The notes: generated by a model from the sequence alone, not told the origin. DNA of 64,000 nucleotides from Acidobacteriota bacterium (GCA_020439745.1 JAGQSC010000035.1:1-64000), one strand, 5' to 3'; positions 33,819 to 43,661 are shown, counted from the stretch's first letter. Numbers and translations are program-made.

Positions 33819-36800
33819 CTACTGCAGCGAGTCCCCAAATTCGTTGAGCGGTTCACCTACGGGAGGATGTAAATCTCCAGACCACGGGTTGGTCCGGCCA
33901 AAATCGCCGGTGTGTTGGTAGGAAGTCACACGATAGGTGGGGTTGGGCACCAGAAACTCACCTTTGGGGACGATGAGTGTCATCGTGTTGTTTTGCAGAA
34001 TCACTCGCGCCGCGCTCGAAACCGTGGTGGGATTGTTGTTGCGGGCGTCGGTAACGATCAAGCGCCAACCAAACGCGGGTGAATACTCGACCGAATACCA
34101 GCGGTCGGTATCGCTATATAGATCAAAGGGAAACGATGAACTGGGCTGATAGTTGTTATTGGGGTTGCCATCCATGTCGAAGACAAAGCCAAACTGGTAA
34201 CGATTTTCCTCGTGAGCCAAGGGAATAGGGGCCCTCGTGGCTAGGAACGCAATCACATATTCGCCTTCGGTCATGTCCAGCGGATTAGCTGGGCAAATGG
34301 TCAGGCCACGGGGTCCCAAAACCCCGCACTCATAGGTGTTGATTTTTGGGAAAAGATTATCCAGCAATGTGAGCAGCATGAATTTGGAAAAGGCACCGTG
34401 CTGGGCGATCTCTTCGGGACATGCGGGTACGCGCATATCGCCAAACGAGTTGATCGTGTTGAGCAGGATATCCGCCAGTCGTGTATTTCCTGCCAAGAAC
34501 ATGGAAATGTCTTCATCGGTCTTGTCGGGGCAAAGTAATTTCATAAATGTGAACAGGTCTTGGTTGAAGTTGACTACAGAGGCTATTTGCTGCGAGTGCG
34601 TGCTGGTACCGGGATGATCAGGGTCCAAATTCGTCGCTTGAATGGTAAGTGTATCGATAAATGTACCCAGGCCCAGTTGGTTGTCGGGGTCGCCAAAAGT
34701 TGAAAGGGTCACCTTTTGCGACTGGTTAGGTGCCAAGGTGAATCCAGGCGGGGAAACAAAGGCCCGTTCATCGGCATTGGACACCTGATAGCTGTGGTGA
34801 AACGAGGCACGATTGGTAACGGTGACGCAAGCAACCTGCTGTTCGACACAAAGTCGAGACAACGGAAAAATGGTCTCGTCGCTGAGGCTGATGGGATCGC
34901 CGACCGTAACGGGAGGGGGTTTGCATACAATCACTTTGGCATTCGCAATCGGCGTGTCCAGGCTGGAGTTCACGATGGGGTTGCCATCGTCGTCCAGGGT
35001 ATACGCATTGACGAAATCGCCGTTGTCCATGGTGACGTACTCCACGAAGTCCTGAGTAAATAGGCCGCCTACCTCGGCGATGCCTTCGTTGGTAAGCACC
35101 AGTGCCGCACCCAAAATGGCCGTGATGGAGTACGAGTATTGGTCGGCACATGCAGCTGAAATCAATTCCACGTCCTTTTGTCGACCAGCCTCTGTGGTTT
35201 GTAACGCAGTCTTGATAGATTGGATGGCCTTCTCTGAGAAACAGCTGTCTATGACCACTCTGATCTTGGAAGCTTTTGAATTCTGCAGTTCAAGTCGCGA
35301 ACCGAACCAGATACAGGGACTGTCTTCGTCTTTGAACATCATGTCCCATTGGCCGTCACGGTGGCCATGCGTGGAGAAATAGACCATGAGCGTGGATTCA
35401 CAATCAGGCGGGAGCTGCATGATGCGGTTGTTGTAGGCGCGGAGGTAGTTGTCATAAGTAGTGTTATTACGCGAGCCGGGTGCCGTTTCGTTGGCGGTCC
35501 CAAATGTGATGATCTGATCGGCGGGTACTCCCTGGTCCAACATCCACTGCCGCATTCTGAAACGGTCTTGATCAAAATTAATCCCCTCGGAACCCGAAAA
35601 AAGGATACCGAACACGTTCTCATTTCCTTGACCGTTGCGTTTATGCGCTGGCGGAGAGCCCAAATCGATATCGCCTGGAGATTGCACGATTTCGGGCGAC
35701 CATTCAAGGATCGCATTGGCGGGGAGGGCGTTGATGTTGAACTCGCTGTACAGATCGAGTCCACGCGCCAGCAGACCTTCGCGATCGGTGTCCCAAAAAT
35801 GTTGATGCCCCACCATAACGGTCGATTCGGCTGCGTAATCGGCGCGGCTCCCTGAATTTGCGCCTATGAGCGTCCAACTGACGCCGTGGACCATGACGGC
35901 TTGAGGCATAGGGTCAATAAAGAACAGCCATGAATCTTCTGCGAGTACCACTACATCATCGGGGTGTGGTCCTGTGTCAGAGCTGCCGTATTTGGGATAA
36001 ATTGAAGTGCCTGCAGGAAGGGGTTGCATGCTGGCCATAACAAGTGCGTCATCGGCAACACCTTGCAGTGCGTTGGCTGTGGCTTGCTCTTTGGTCACTG
36101 GGAAGATGGTACCCGTGATTACGGACTGACCCGCAACGGCCGTCACGAATGCTTGGGTGCTGCGCCCCTGGAATTGGCCGCGTAGGTCAATCAGGCCCCC
36201 TTCGAGGTTCGTGATCGAAAACGTGCCGACGGCATCCGCGGTCACTGTGTTCAGGACCCGTTCATCTCGACGCAGCGCCGAAATGGTAGCGCCGTTTGCC
36301 GCAATGAATCCGGACCCGGCTGCTTCAGCGGAAGGGAAGAACATGATCTGGCTGCCATTGTCACCCAACCATCCCGTGATGCTGGCGCCCCTGTCTTCAG
36401 CGCAACTGGAAAAGGGTCGATCGACTGATTCGGTGGCCGTGGCCCAAAGGTAACTGACGGGTGCCCCGGGCTCGGTGCCTCGAAGGGCGGTGACGGCAAT
36501 GCGCCCGGATGATGTCAGTTCGAACGACCCGCCTTGGACAAACCGAGAGCCGCCTGGACCGCCCAACACATAGAGCGCCTTGGCCTGAGGCTGAAGAGCC
36601 TGCGCAATCCAAGCGCAACCCACTTCGACGGAATCCTCATCTAACTGGCGTATGAACACATCGGCCGCATGATCGTCCAGATTGACGATGGCCAGACCAT
36701 CAAAAACTTCATCCCAATTTCCCGATTCGACTTGGAAGAACCAACCCTGATCTGAGACTGAACGCACCACGGCAGGGCTTCCGGAGCCCCCAGCAGAAGC

Positions 36801-37745
36801 ATATTCGGTACTCACGCGAATAGCTGTTGGCGCATCGATTTGCACATGCGAGGCATTGCCAAGCAGTGCCACTGCATCGTGGATCTCGGTACCAAAACCA
36901 GGTAGATCGCGTGTGACCGTATTGAGGGGGGTGCCGTCTTCAGTAAACGGGATCAGGGTGACGGATTTGGGTGAATTGCCGGTATTTTCCAGGATAAGTG
37001 ATGTTGTGAATCCACCTGTCGGCCTGGTCAAGTGAGGCAACATGACCCCACCATCGCCTTGAGGCAGATTTGCAGCGTTTTCCCATAAGTAGCCCACGGG
37101 TGAACCTGGCGTTGTGCCCCGCAGCGCCGTCAATGCGATGTTTTGCGTAGCGACAATTTCAAAATGATCGCCCACTGCGACTGCGAATTCCGAACCACTG
37201 GGGCCGCCGATCACGTACAGGCCTTTTGCCATGGGTGCCAGTTGGTCGATCAGGTCAATTTCGTGGCGAATATTGCCATCGGCGTCAATCTGTCTCAACG
37301 AAACCGCAGCCGACTTTGTGCCCGTGTTGACATAGGCGATTCCGTCGAAAACCACGTCCCAGTTGCCTGCAAAAATTCGCCAATTGCGTTGTTGTGTCGC
37401 TTGTTCCACGACATGAGCGGGGCTACTTCGACCGCTTGCGGCTTCGAATGCGACGGTGACGGTTACATCCATCGCCTCCACGGTGAAGTGACTGACCGGT
37501 TCGTTTCCGAAGAACTCAGTGCTCGGCAAGGCGATGCGCTCGAGCGGAGCTAATGGGGTATCGATTGCAGAAAGTGACTGACCATCGAGCGCGTAAGGCT
37601 GAATACGACAGGTGGATGCTTGGTTGGTATGGCTTTGAAGGATGATTGTGGTGACGAATCCCCCGTTGGGTGCCGTAACGTGTGGAATCATTCGTGTCTG
37701 AGCCCAAAGTTGCAGACACACTAATGCAAACAGGTACCTTCTCAT
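33819..37745 (-). CDS. large exported caspase/legumain-like (clan CD) cysteine protease
   Basis: This 1308-residue protein has a signal peptide (MRRYLFALVCLQLWAQ). Two tandem modules of about 210 residues (about 20-235 and 240-445) share the GGPxGSxF and IALTALRGTxPGxPVxYLW motifs. A carboxypeptidase-like beta domain (about 455-540) and a mixed region lead to a clan CD protease core with MVYFSTHGHRDG (His793) and RVVIDSCFSEKA (Cys835). That is the spacing and context of the caspase/C13/C14 catalytic dyad. A downstream beta-sandwich (about 935-1040) and a C-terminal domain with DMDGNPNNN (about 1220-1300) complete it. The combination is not one I recognise. Cleavage specificity cannot be read from the sequence. 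It is convergent with the C39-like gene, 7 bases apart. Confidence 0.8.
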   Translation of the reverse strand: MRRYLFALVCLQLWAQTRMIPHVTAPNGGFVTTIILQSHTNQASTCRIQPYALDGQSLSAIDTPLAPLERIALPSTEFFGNEPVSHFTVEAMDVTVTVAFEAASGRSSPAHVVEQATQQRNWRIFAGNWDVVFDGIAYVNTGTKSAAVSLRQIDADGNIRHEIDLIDQLAPMAKGLYVIGGPSGSEFAVAVGDHFEIVATQNIALTALRGTTPGSPVGYLWENAANLPQGDGGVMLPHLTRPTGGFTTSLILENTGNSPKSVTLIPFTEDGTPLNTVTRDLPGFGTEIHDAVALLGNASHVQIDAPTAIRVSTEYASAGGSGSPAVVRSVSDQGWFFQVESGNWDEVFDGLAIVNLDDHAADVFIRQLDEDSVEVGCAWIAQALQPQAKALYVLGGPGGSRFVQGGSFELTSSGRIAVTALRGTEPGAPVSYLWATATESVDRPFSSCAEDRGASITGWLGDNGSQIMFFPSAEAAGSGFIAANGATISALRRDERVLNTVTADAVGTFSITNLEGGLIDLRGQFQGRSTQAFVTAVAGQSVITGTIFPVTKEQATANALQGVADDALVMASMQPLPAGTSIYPKYGSSDTGPHPDDVVVLAEDSWLFFIDPMPQAVMVHGVSWTLIGANSGSRADYAAESTVMVGHQHFWDTDREGLLARGLDLYSEFNINALPANAILEWSPEIVQSPGDIDLGSPPAHKRNGQGNENVFGILFSGSEGINFDQDRFRMRQWMLDQGVPADQIITFGTANETAPGSRNNTTYDNYLRAYNNRIMQLPPDCESTLMVYFSTHGHRDGQWDMMFKDEDSPCIWFGSRLELQNSKASKIRVVIDSCFSEKAIQSIKTALQTTEAGRQKDVELISAACADQYSYSITAILGAALVLTNEGIAEVGGLFTQDFVEYVTMDNGDFVNAYTLDDDGNPIVNSSLDTPIANAKVIVCKPPPVTVGDPISLSDETIFPLSRLCVEQQVACVTVTNRASFHHSYQVSNADERAFVSPPGFTLAPNQSQKVTLSTFGDPDNQLGLGTFIDTLTIQATNLDPDHPGTSTHSQQIASVVNFNQDLFTFMKLLCPDKTDEDISMFLAGNTRLADILLNTINSFGDMRVPACPEEIAQHGAFSKFMLLTLLDNLFPKINTYECGVLGPRGLTICPANPLDMTEGEYVIAFLATRAPIPLAHEENRYQFGFVFDMDGNPNNNYQPSSSFPFDLYSDTDRWYSVEYSPAFGWRLIVTDARNNNPTTVSSAARVILQNNTMTLIVPKGEFLVPNPTYRVTSYQHTGDFGRTNPWSGDLHPPVGEPLNEFGDSLQ

Positions 37746-37890
37746 GTCACCCCACTTGGATTTGGCCGTTTTAATTAATCTACGGACCTACCTCTGAGAT
37801 TGCAACCTCGATGAATCCAAAGGATTGGCGCAATGGTGTAGAATCTGAGCCACATTGTGACAGTTTTTTGAGGGCGATCTGAGGAATGAA

Positions 37891-38496
37891 TTGGTTCTTT
37901 ATGTTTTGATCGGTCTGCTTGTGGTTGGTGGACTGTTCGCCATCAGTTTTTACGTCAGCATAAACGCAACGGTGGATGGGCGTTCTGACTGTGAATGCAC
38001 ATGTCGGCTGCATGCTGAGGGTCTTGAGATCACGTTTTCCGGGCACAGTAAAAGGATCACCTTGACATCGATTGCCATTGGCCGGACGTTATTCGAGTCG
38101 GTATCCTGGACAATTCCGGAAGGGTTTGTTGAAAGTGAAGACAAATCGCCCCCATCAGAATATTTTGAACCTGATCTTGAGGAACTGGCTGATTTTCGCG
38201 GTGATTCATTGACTGATGCAGAGATAGACGCAGAAACAGCGATTCAGATAAGGGAATACGAGGAAATGACCAACGAGATGAACCGAGTAGCGAAGTTGTT
38301 TGTAGGAAGAAGAAAGATCCGATTTTCAGACCATCGTGCGTTGATTGTGCTTGGGACAGATCGTGCGCCCCAGGTGGCGGGTGATATCTCATTTACAATG
38401 GAGAAGCGGGCAGGCCTTTTTGGCTTGACCTCAGGTTGTGTTTGCCATTATGTCCCAAATGAATCGCTTCGGGATTCGGTCTCAGCAGAATCATGA
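37891..38496 (+). CDS. single-span membrane protein of unknown function
   Basis: This protein of about 201 residues has one N-terminal membrane helix (about 2-24, LYVLIGLLVVGGLFAISFY). A Cys-rich segment (SDCECTCRLHAEGLEITF) follows at about 32-50, then a beta-rich part, an acidic helical stretch (about 85-130) and a basic FVGRRKIRFSDHRALIVLG region. The proposed TTG start follows GAGGA. No family was recognised. It is a monocistronic plus-strand gene between two minus-strand genes. Confidence 0.6.
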   Translation: MVLYVLIGLLVVGGLFAISFYVSINATVDGRSDCECTCRLHAEGLEITFSGHSKRITLTSIAIGRTLFESVSWTIPEGFVESEDKSPPSEYFEPDLEELADFRGDSLTDAEIDAETAIQIREYEEMTNEMNRVAKLFVGRRKIRFSDHRALIVLGTDRAPQVAGDISFTMEKRAGLFGLTSGCVCHYVPNESLRDSVSAES

Positions 38497-38540
38497 TTTT
38501 TTAGGACGTCAGGCCGTGCATGGGGCGTTGACGTCGGCAG

Positions 38541-38572
38541 AAAAAAGATAGGCCGTTCGATGAAGAACGGCC
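38541..38572 (-). terminator. rho-independent terminator of the 38599-39045 gene
   Basis: The arms GGCCGTTC (38551-38558) and GAACGGCC (38565-38572) form an 8-bp stem, with a T-run on the minus strand (A-rich at 38541-38546 on the plus strand). It lies 27 bases past the stop of the minus-strand gene. On the plus strand there is no T-run, so it serves mainly the minus strand. Confidence 0.85.
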
Positions 38573-38598
38573 TTGGAACCGATCAAGCAGGCTAAAAG

Positions 38599-39045
38599 CT
38601 AATCGCGTTCGAATTTGATGGTGAACTTCAGTTTCTTGGCGGCTTCGATCCCGTACTTTAGGGTGGACAGCGTGACCGTTGCCAGATCATGGTTCTCGGA
38701 TTCGTCTAGATTCTCTTTGTCTCGGTAGCCGTCGATCAATTTGCCCGCACCGTCATACCAACCCAGGTCAATGTGGGCTTCCCAATCTCTGGAGGAGTCA
38801 TTGGAAAACTCAAGTTGGATCTGGATTTCTTGTAGGTTTTCGCTATTGCCCGGTCGGAACAGCTTGGATTTGGTCAAACCTCCCGCGCTGATCTTCTCAA
38901 TACGGATGCGGTGAAGCGTTACCGGGCCGTCTGTCACTTCGAGTTCAATCCACTTATCGAGTTGAAAATTGACGTTCTTGCTGACTTCACCAGCCATGGC
39001 CGTCAAGGAAAAAAGAGCTGCTCCAATCATCAATACACGACGCAT
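38599..39045 (-). CDS. small secreted beta-rich protein, unknown function
   Basis: This 148-residue protein has a classical signal peptide (MRRVLMIGAALFSLTAMA, cut near 18-19). A beta-sandwich-like sequence follows, with alternating hydrophobic residues (QEIQIQLEFSND, EAHIDLGWYDGAGKLIDGY) and a C-terminal amphipathic strand. GGAGG at a good distance before the ATG supports the start. It has its own terminator, so it is probably expressed alone. It resembles FxLYD-type or DUF periplasmic beta proteins in pattern, but no family assignment can be made. Confidence 0.75.
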   Translation of the reverse strand: MRRVLMIGAALFSLTAMAGEVSKNVNFQLDKWIELEVTDGPVTLHRIRIEKISAGGLTKSKLFRPGNSENLQEIQIQLEFSNDSSRDWEAHIDLGWYDGAGKLIDGYRDKENLDESENHDLATVTLSTLKYGIEAAKKLKFTIKFERD

Positions 39046-39120
39046 AGTCCCTCCAAATGATGGTTTTGTGTCACCTTATGATCATCCTGTGTAATTGTCA
39101 ATTGATGCCGTCTTCGGCGC

Positions 39121-40584
39121 TCAGTCGCTTTGCTTGAGGGTGATGATTCCGCCCACTTCTACGTGGGCGACTGACTGGTCGTCGCCAGATGGCCAACGAA
39201 TCGAGATCTCCGTGACTTGTGTGGCTTGGCCCAAGCCGAAATGCAGGCGTAGATTTTGACCACAGTAGCTGTCCTGACCACTGATCTGTCGGGTCTGTGA
39301 GACTTGCCTGCCACCGATCGATGCCTTGACGGTAACGACGGCTCCCAGGGCTGCTGTGTTGCTGCCTTTGGCGACGCAGTTCAATTGTAATGACCTATTT
39401 GCATTGCCTTGATTGCGGTAAAGCGCATTGTTTTCGTCTTTTGAATGCAGCCATTTGGCCACGAAAAGGTCCAGATCGCCGTCGTTGTCGTAGTCGGCAA
39501 AACTACTGCCATACGACCAACCTGTTTCCGTGACAATAGGACCGGAGGTTACTTTCTTAAACCGTAACTGACCGGTTTCCATCCACTGGTTTTCGTAGAG
39601 GAAATTGGTTTGCGGACCTTCACCCCAACCATTGGCCACAAAAAGGTCCAGGTCGCCATCATTGTCGAAATCGCCCCAACTGCTGCCAAACGAATGTCCT
39701 CCTTCGGTTGAAACAACATCCGCGAGTGGTTTAAACGTGCCGCTGTGGTTGATGTAGAGCTGGTTGTCCTGTTCCAAGTTGGCGATAAACACATCGAAGT
39801 CACCATCGTTGTCTATATCGGCCCAACTGGCGCTTATGGAAGACTTCTGAGACGTAACCAGGGGATCGTTTTGGGCGCGCTCAAACTCAGCGCGACCGGT
39901 GGGGTGCAATTGATTGAGAAGGAGCTCATTCGGTGCGTTGTTTTCGTTAACCACAAAAAGGTCCAGATCACGGTCGCCATCCACGTCCACCCAACTACCC
40001 ATGCGACTAGGCTGTGCAGACGCCACAAAGACTTGGTCAGGCACATCGTGAAATGTTAGATTTCCCACATTCAAGAACAGCGCATTGGCCGTAGGCATCG
40101 CACTGCCACTATTGGCCACAAAAAGGTCCAGGTCGCCATCGCCGTCATAGTCGCCCCAAGCACAGGACTCCGAAAAGCCGCGGTACCAGGACAACGGTCC
40201 GTCCAGCGAACGTTTGAATCGGCCGTGGTCGTTGATGTACAACAGGTTTAGATCGTTATACCAATTCGCGACATAGGCGTCCAAGTCGCCATCACCATCG
40301 ATATCCCCCCAACTGGAGCCATCGGATCGGGCACCATCTTCGACCAATGCGCCTTCGCACACTTTTTCAAAACTGCCTTTCCCTTTATTGATGTAGAGGA
40401 AATTGTTTTGACCAGGATTATGGCCGTTGGTCACAAACAGATCCAAGTCACCATCGGAATCCAGGTCGATCCAGTTCACGCTACGAGAGTCGCCACCATC
40501 AGTGGTAACCACTGAGTCAGTAACGGATTCAAAAACCTGGGCGTTCAGGGTCACCACTAAGGCAAAAACAGAAAATAGATTCAT
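39121..40584 (-). CDS. secreted FG-GAP/VCBS-repeat protein with ASPIC/UnbV C-terminus
   Basis: This 487-residue exported protein has a signal peptide (MNLFSVFALVVTLNA). Seven FG-GAP/VCBS blades repeat SWGDIDGDGDLDxFVAN with the DxDxDGDxD calcium-binding signature. An ASPIC/UnbV domain (about 400-485) has the typical GAVVTVKA, SQTRQISGQDSYCGQN and HFGLGQA motifs. This order is that of the CRTAC1-like family, usually a Ca-dependent adhesive or ligand-binding propeller. An AGGAG Shine-Dalgarno sits 7 bases before the ATG. No operon partner. Confidence 0.92.
   Translation of the reverse strand: MNLFSVFALVVTLNAQVFESVTDSVVTTDGGDSRSVNWIDLDSDGDLDLFVTNGHNPGQNNFLYINKGKGSFEKVCEGALVEDGARSDGSSWGDIDGDGDLDAYVANWYNDLNLLYINDHGRFKRSLDGPLSWYRGFSESCAWGDYDGDGDLDLFVANSGSAMPTANALFLNVGNLTFHDVPDQVFVASAQPSRMGSWVDVDGDRDLDLFVVNENNAPNELLLNQLHPTGRAEFERAQNDPLVTSQKSSISASWADIDNDGDFDVFIANLEQDNQLYINHSGTFKPLADVVSTEGGHSFGSSWGDFDNDGDLDLFVANGWGEGPQTNFLYENQWMETGQLRFKKVTSGPIVTETGWSYGSSFADYDNDGDLDLFVAKWLHSKDENNALYRNQGNANRSLQLNCVAKGSNTAALGAVVTVKASIGGRQVSQTRQISGQDSYCGQNLRLHFGLGQATQVTEISIRWPSGDDQSVAHVEVGGIITLKQSD
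39459..40495. repeat. seven imperfect tandem repeats encoding calcium-binding blades
   Basis: A block of about 50 bases (a close variant of CCACAAAAAGGTCCAGGTCG, read on the plus strand) recurs seven times at roughly 39459, 39636, 39784, 39950, 40115, 40268 and 40431, about 150-175 bases apart. These encode the repeated DGDLDLFVAN blade core. The DNA-level similarity (several blades nearly identical) suggests recent duplication or gene conversion inside the gene. Confidence 0.8.
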
Positions 40585-40776
40585 AGCCAGACTCCTGAAA
40601 GTGATTTTACAAAGCTAGGATAAATGCTCTAACGTATTTGATTGGTGTGAGTTTAAGATTTGATCCTGTGGGTTCAAGAGAGGCTCTGATTCTGAAGGTA
40701 CCGCTATACCCGCGGGTCCGTCCAGGTTAAAACACGCTGTGTTAGGATGGCTGGGTTGGAGGCTGTTGTTCAGATC

Positions 40777-41820
40777 ATGAGGGTGGTTCACCTTATCGAT
40801 CATTGGGGTTTGGGTGGCGCGCAACGAATGGTGAACAACCTCATCGGCATGGACCCCGTAAATGACCACCGCGTGATTTCCATTTTCCGTCACGGTGCGC
40901 GAAGCTGGCATGCGGAGCCGATGTTTTTGGTCGATTCGTACTGGCAATTACCGTGGGCATTTTGGCGACTGAGACAAGTCCTTCGTTCTTGGCGGCCGGA
41001 TTTGCTACAGATCCATTTACACGGTTCGAAGTTGGTGGCCTATCTGTCGGGCGTGACAGGTGTTCATCGCTCGGTGTGGTCGGAACATTCCGCACAGGAA
41101 TACTTGGATATCTATCATCCCTTCATCAGTCGCATGATTGGGGGGCTCACGAAGCGTGCGGCTTTGCGTGTGCACACCATCGTTGCGAACTCACCTTCTA
41201 CGGCAGACTACGTGCACCGCGAATGGGGTGTGGCCAAGCACAGAATTGAAACGCTTTCCTTTCCCGTTTGGCCTTCGTCTATCGCGGGATCCAGAACCAA
41301 CCACGTAGCTGACCGCTCGGTGGTCGGGTTTGTGGGTCGTTTGGCGCATCACAAGGATCCCCTCGCATTTGTGCGCATGGCGCAGCTGGTACCTCGTGCG
41401 CAGTTCTGGATTGTGGGAGGTGGGCCACAGACGGAAGCGGTTGTGGAAGCCATCGCTGCAGCGGGCCTAACAGATCGCGTCAAAATGTGGGGTGACCGAC
41501 AAGATGTCTATGATTTGATGAGCCAGATGCATGTCATCGTGATGCCTTCTCGGCTGGAGACCTATGGCTTGGTGGCCCGTGAGGCCTTTGTATTGGGTGT
41601 GCCCGTGGTGGGCTATGCCGTTGATGGTTTGGCCGAACAGCTTACGGATTCGCCCATCGGCTATGCGGTTGAGCCTGGAAATGTCACAGAACTTGCCACA
41701 ATGGTCACCCATGTGCTGGATAATCCCAGCCCTCGATCTCCCATCAAGATGAGTGATCGAGACGACATCGCACCCTGGCTGGACTTCTATGTTCGCATGC
41801 ACGCAGAGCAGGTGTCGTAG
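40777..41820 (+). CDS. family 4 glycosyltransferase
   Basis: This 347-residue GT-B enzyme begins RVVHLIDHWGLGGAQRMV, the usual GT4 N-terminal strand and glycine loop. It has VVGFVGRLAHHKDP at the start of the C-terminal Rossmann domain, FWIVGGGPQ, and the EX7E sugar-nucleotide motif in LETYGLVAREAF. It transfers a sugar from an NDP donor in an exopolysaccharide or cell-surface glycan pathway. The ATG at 40777 was chosen by fit to the family; ATG 40747 would add 10 residues. An AACAC/GTGTT palindrome (40731-40743) sits just before 40747. The asnB gene follows after 2 bases. Confidence 0.88.
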   Translation: MRVVHLIDHWGLGGAQRMVNNLIGMDPVNDHRVISIFRHGARSWHAEPMFLVDSYWQLPWAFWRLRQVLRSWRPDLLQIHLHGSKLVAYLSGVTGVHRSVWSEHSAQEYLDIYHPFISRMIGGLTKRAALRVHTIVANSPSTADYVHREWGVAKHRIETLSFPVWPSSIAGSRTNHVADRSVVGFVGRLAHHKDPLAFVRMAQLVPRAQFWIVGGGPQTEAVVEAIAAAGLTDRVKMWGDRQDVYDLMSQMHVIVMPSRLETYGLVAREAFVLGVPVVGYAVDGLAEQLTDSPIGYAVEPGNVTELATMVTHVLDNPSPRSPIKMSDRDDIAPWLDFYVRMHAEQVS

Positions 41821-41822
41821 TC

Positions 41823-43661
41823 GTGTGTGGCATTGTGGGATTTGCAGGGCCGGGAGATCGTTCGATCTTGGAGGCCATGAATCAGACATTATTCCACCGC
41901 GGTCCGGATGGTTCGGGCACTTGGCATCAGGGCCTTGTGCATTTAGGCATGCGTCGCTTGTCAGTGCTCGATCACGAGGGCGGACAACAGCCCATGCAGG
42001 CTGAACACGCCGTGCTCGTGTTCAACGGCGAGATTTACAATCACGGTGAGATCCGAGCTGAATTGGAACAGCGAGGCAGGCGTTTTCGTTCGGATCACAG
42101 TGATACCGAAACCGTGCTACAAGCCTATCTGGAGTGGGGGATCGATTGCGTTCAACGATTCAATGGTATGTGGGCCCTGGCGATCTTCGATCAGAAGAAC
42201 CAACAAATCTGGTGTAGCCGCGACCGGTTTGGGCAAAAACCCCTGTTCTACACCCAACAAAAAGGACTCTTTGCCTTTGCGTCTGAACTCACGGCGCTTG
42301 GGCGCCATCCCCAGTTGACAAGCTCACTCAGCCAACTTGCGGTCGCCAAGTACTTCGCCTATGGGTATATTCCAGCGCCCCATTCGATCTACGAGGATGT
42401 CTACAAACTGCCAGGCGGGTGTCATCTTCTGTTCGACCTGCGGTCCGGTGAGATTCAAGTCAAACGTTACTGGGTTTTTGAATTGAAACCCGAACGCGGA
42501 CGGACTCTTGAGCAATGGTCGGATGTATTTCTCGAACGCTTCGACCGCGCCGTGGCCATGAGACTGGTGGCCGACGTTCCCGTTGGTGTTTTTCTTTCGG
42601 GTGGCCTTGACTCGAGTATGGTGGCGGCGTCTGCCGTTCGCGTGCATGAGGACCTGCACTCCTTTTCCATGGGCTTTGAAGAGAAGTCCTTCGATGAGTC
42701 CGATTACGCGGCCTATGCCGCAAGCCAACTCGGTACAAATCACCACAGTTCCAAGCTTCAGAACCGTGAAGCGCGCGCACTGGCCGAACCCCTGTCAGAT
42801 CGCCTGGATGAGCCCATGGGCGATGGATCGCTCATACCCACCTATGCGCTGGCCCAACACGCACGAAGACATGTGGTTGTGGCCTTGGGCGGAGACGGCG
42901 CGGATGAATTAATGTGCGGGTATGACCCTTTCCGTGTGCTACGACGGGCCGCCTGGTATGACCGAATGGTGCCGAAGCCCGTACACCATGCGATTTCAGT
43001 GATGGCCGGTTTTTTACCTGTTTCCCATCGCAACTTCAGTTTTGATTTCAAGATCAAGCGCACACTGAGGGGTCTGTCCCATCCGTGGGGGCTACGGTTC
43101 CCTGCCTGGCTGGGTGCACTTGGGCCGAGCGAGTTGCGAGAGTTCTTGGCCTTTGATATTCAACAAGATGAAGTGTACGAAGAGGCCATGAGCCTATGGG
43201 ATGCCTGTCCTGACCAAGATCGTGTCTCCAGGTTGTCGCGGCTTTTTGTGAAGTTATATCTGCAAGACAATATTCTGGTGAAAATCGATCGGGCGAGTAT
43301 GTGGTGTTCTTTGGAACTGCGATCACCGTTCCTCGATAAAGATCTTGTGTCATTGATTGAGGAGATGCCTGTGGACCTCAAGTTTGACGGACGCATCACC
43401 AAGCGGTTGCTCCGGGTGGTGGCATCTCGTCGCTTGCCCGAAAAACTCATCAACCGGTCAAAAAAGGGATTTGGATCGCCTTTAGGCGCATGGTTCAGAC
43501 AAGAATCGCTAGGCATTTCACCCTTACCGGGCATTGCGACCGATGGCGTCATGAAGCGCTTTGGGGAAGAACACAAACGCAATCGACATGATCATCGGGC
43601 CGTTTTGTGGCAGGCATGGGTGTTAGCGCAGTGGATGGCTCGTGAAGGTGTGGCCACATGA
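41823..43661 (+). CDS. asnB: glutamine-hydrolysing asparagine synthase (AsnB type)
   Basis: This 612-residue protein has an N-terminal glutamine amidotransferase domain (class II, about 1-200) starting M-CGIVGF with the nucleophile Cys2, and HRGPDGSG nearby. A C-terminal synthetase domain has the PP-loop VFLSGGLDSSMVA (near residue 257). It starts with GTG and lies 2 bases from the GT4 gene. AsnB-type enzymes inside glycan clusters are often used to amidate sugar or peptide carboxylates rather than to make asparagine, so the free amino acid may not be its product; that is inference from context. Its stop overlaps the GT2 start by 4 bases. Confidence 0.92.
   Translation: MCGIVGFAGPGDRSILEAMNQTLFHRGPDGSGTWHQGLVHLGMRRLSVLDHEGGQQPMQAEHAVLVFNGEIYNHGEIRAELEQRGRRFRSDHSDTETVLQAYLEWGIDCVQRFNGMWALAIFDQKNQQIWCSRDRFGQKPLFYTQQKGLFAFASELTALGRHPQLTSSLSQLAVAKYFAYGYIPAPHSIYEDVYKLPGGCHLLFDLRSGEIQVKRYWVFELKPERGRTLEQWSDVFLERFDRAVAMRLVADVPVGVFLSGGLDSSMVAASAVRVHEDLHSFSMGFEEKSFDESDYAAYAASQLGTNHHSSKLQNREARALAEPLSDRLDEPMGDGSLIPTYALAQHARRHVVVALGGDGADELMCGYDPFRVLRRAAWYDRMVPKPVHHAISVMAGFLPVSHRNFSFDFKIKRTLRGLSHPWGLRFPAWLGALGPSELREFLAFDIQQDEVYEEAMSLWDACPDQDRVSRLSRLFVKLYLQDNILVKIDRASMWCSLELRSPFLDKDLVSLIEEMPVDLKFDGRITKRLLRVVASRRLPEKLINRSKKGFGSPLGAWFRQESLGISPLPGIATDGVMKRFGEEHKRNRHDHRAVLWQAWVLAQWMAREGVAT

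Noticed and set aside
39459-40495. CRISPR-like array, from regularly spaced repeats
   Set aside because: The repeats are imperfect, in frame, and code for FG-GAP blades; there are no unique short spacers and no cas genes.
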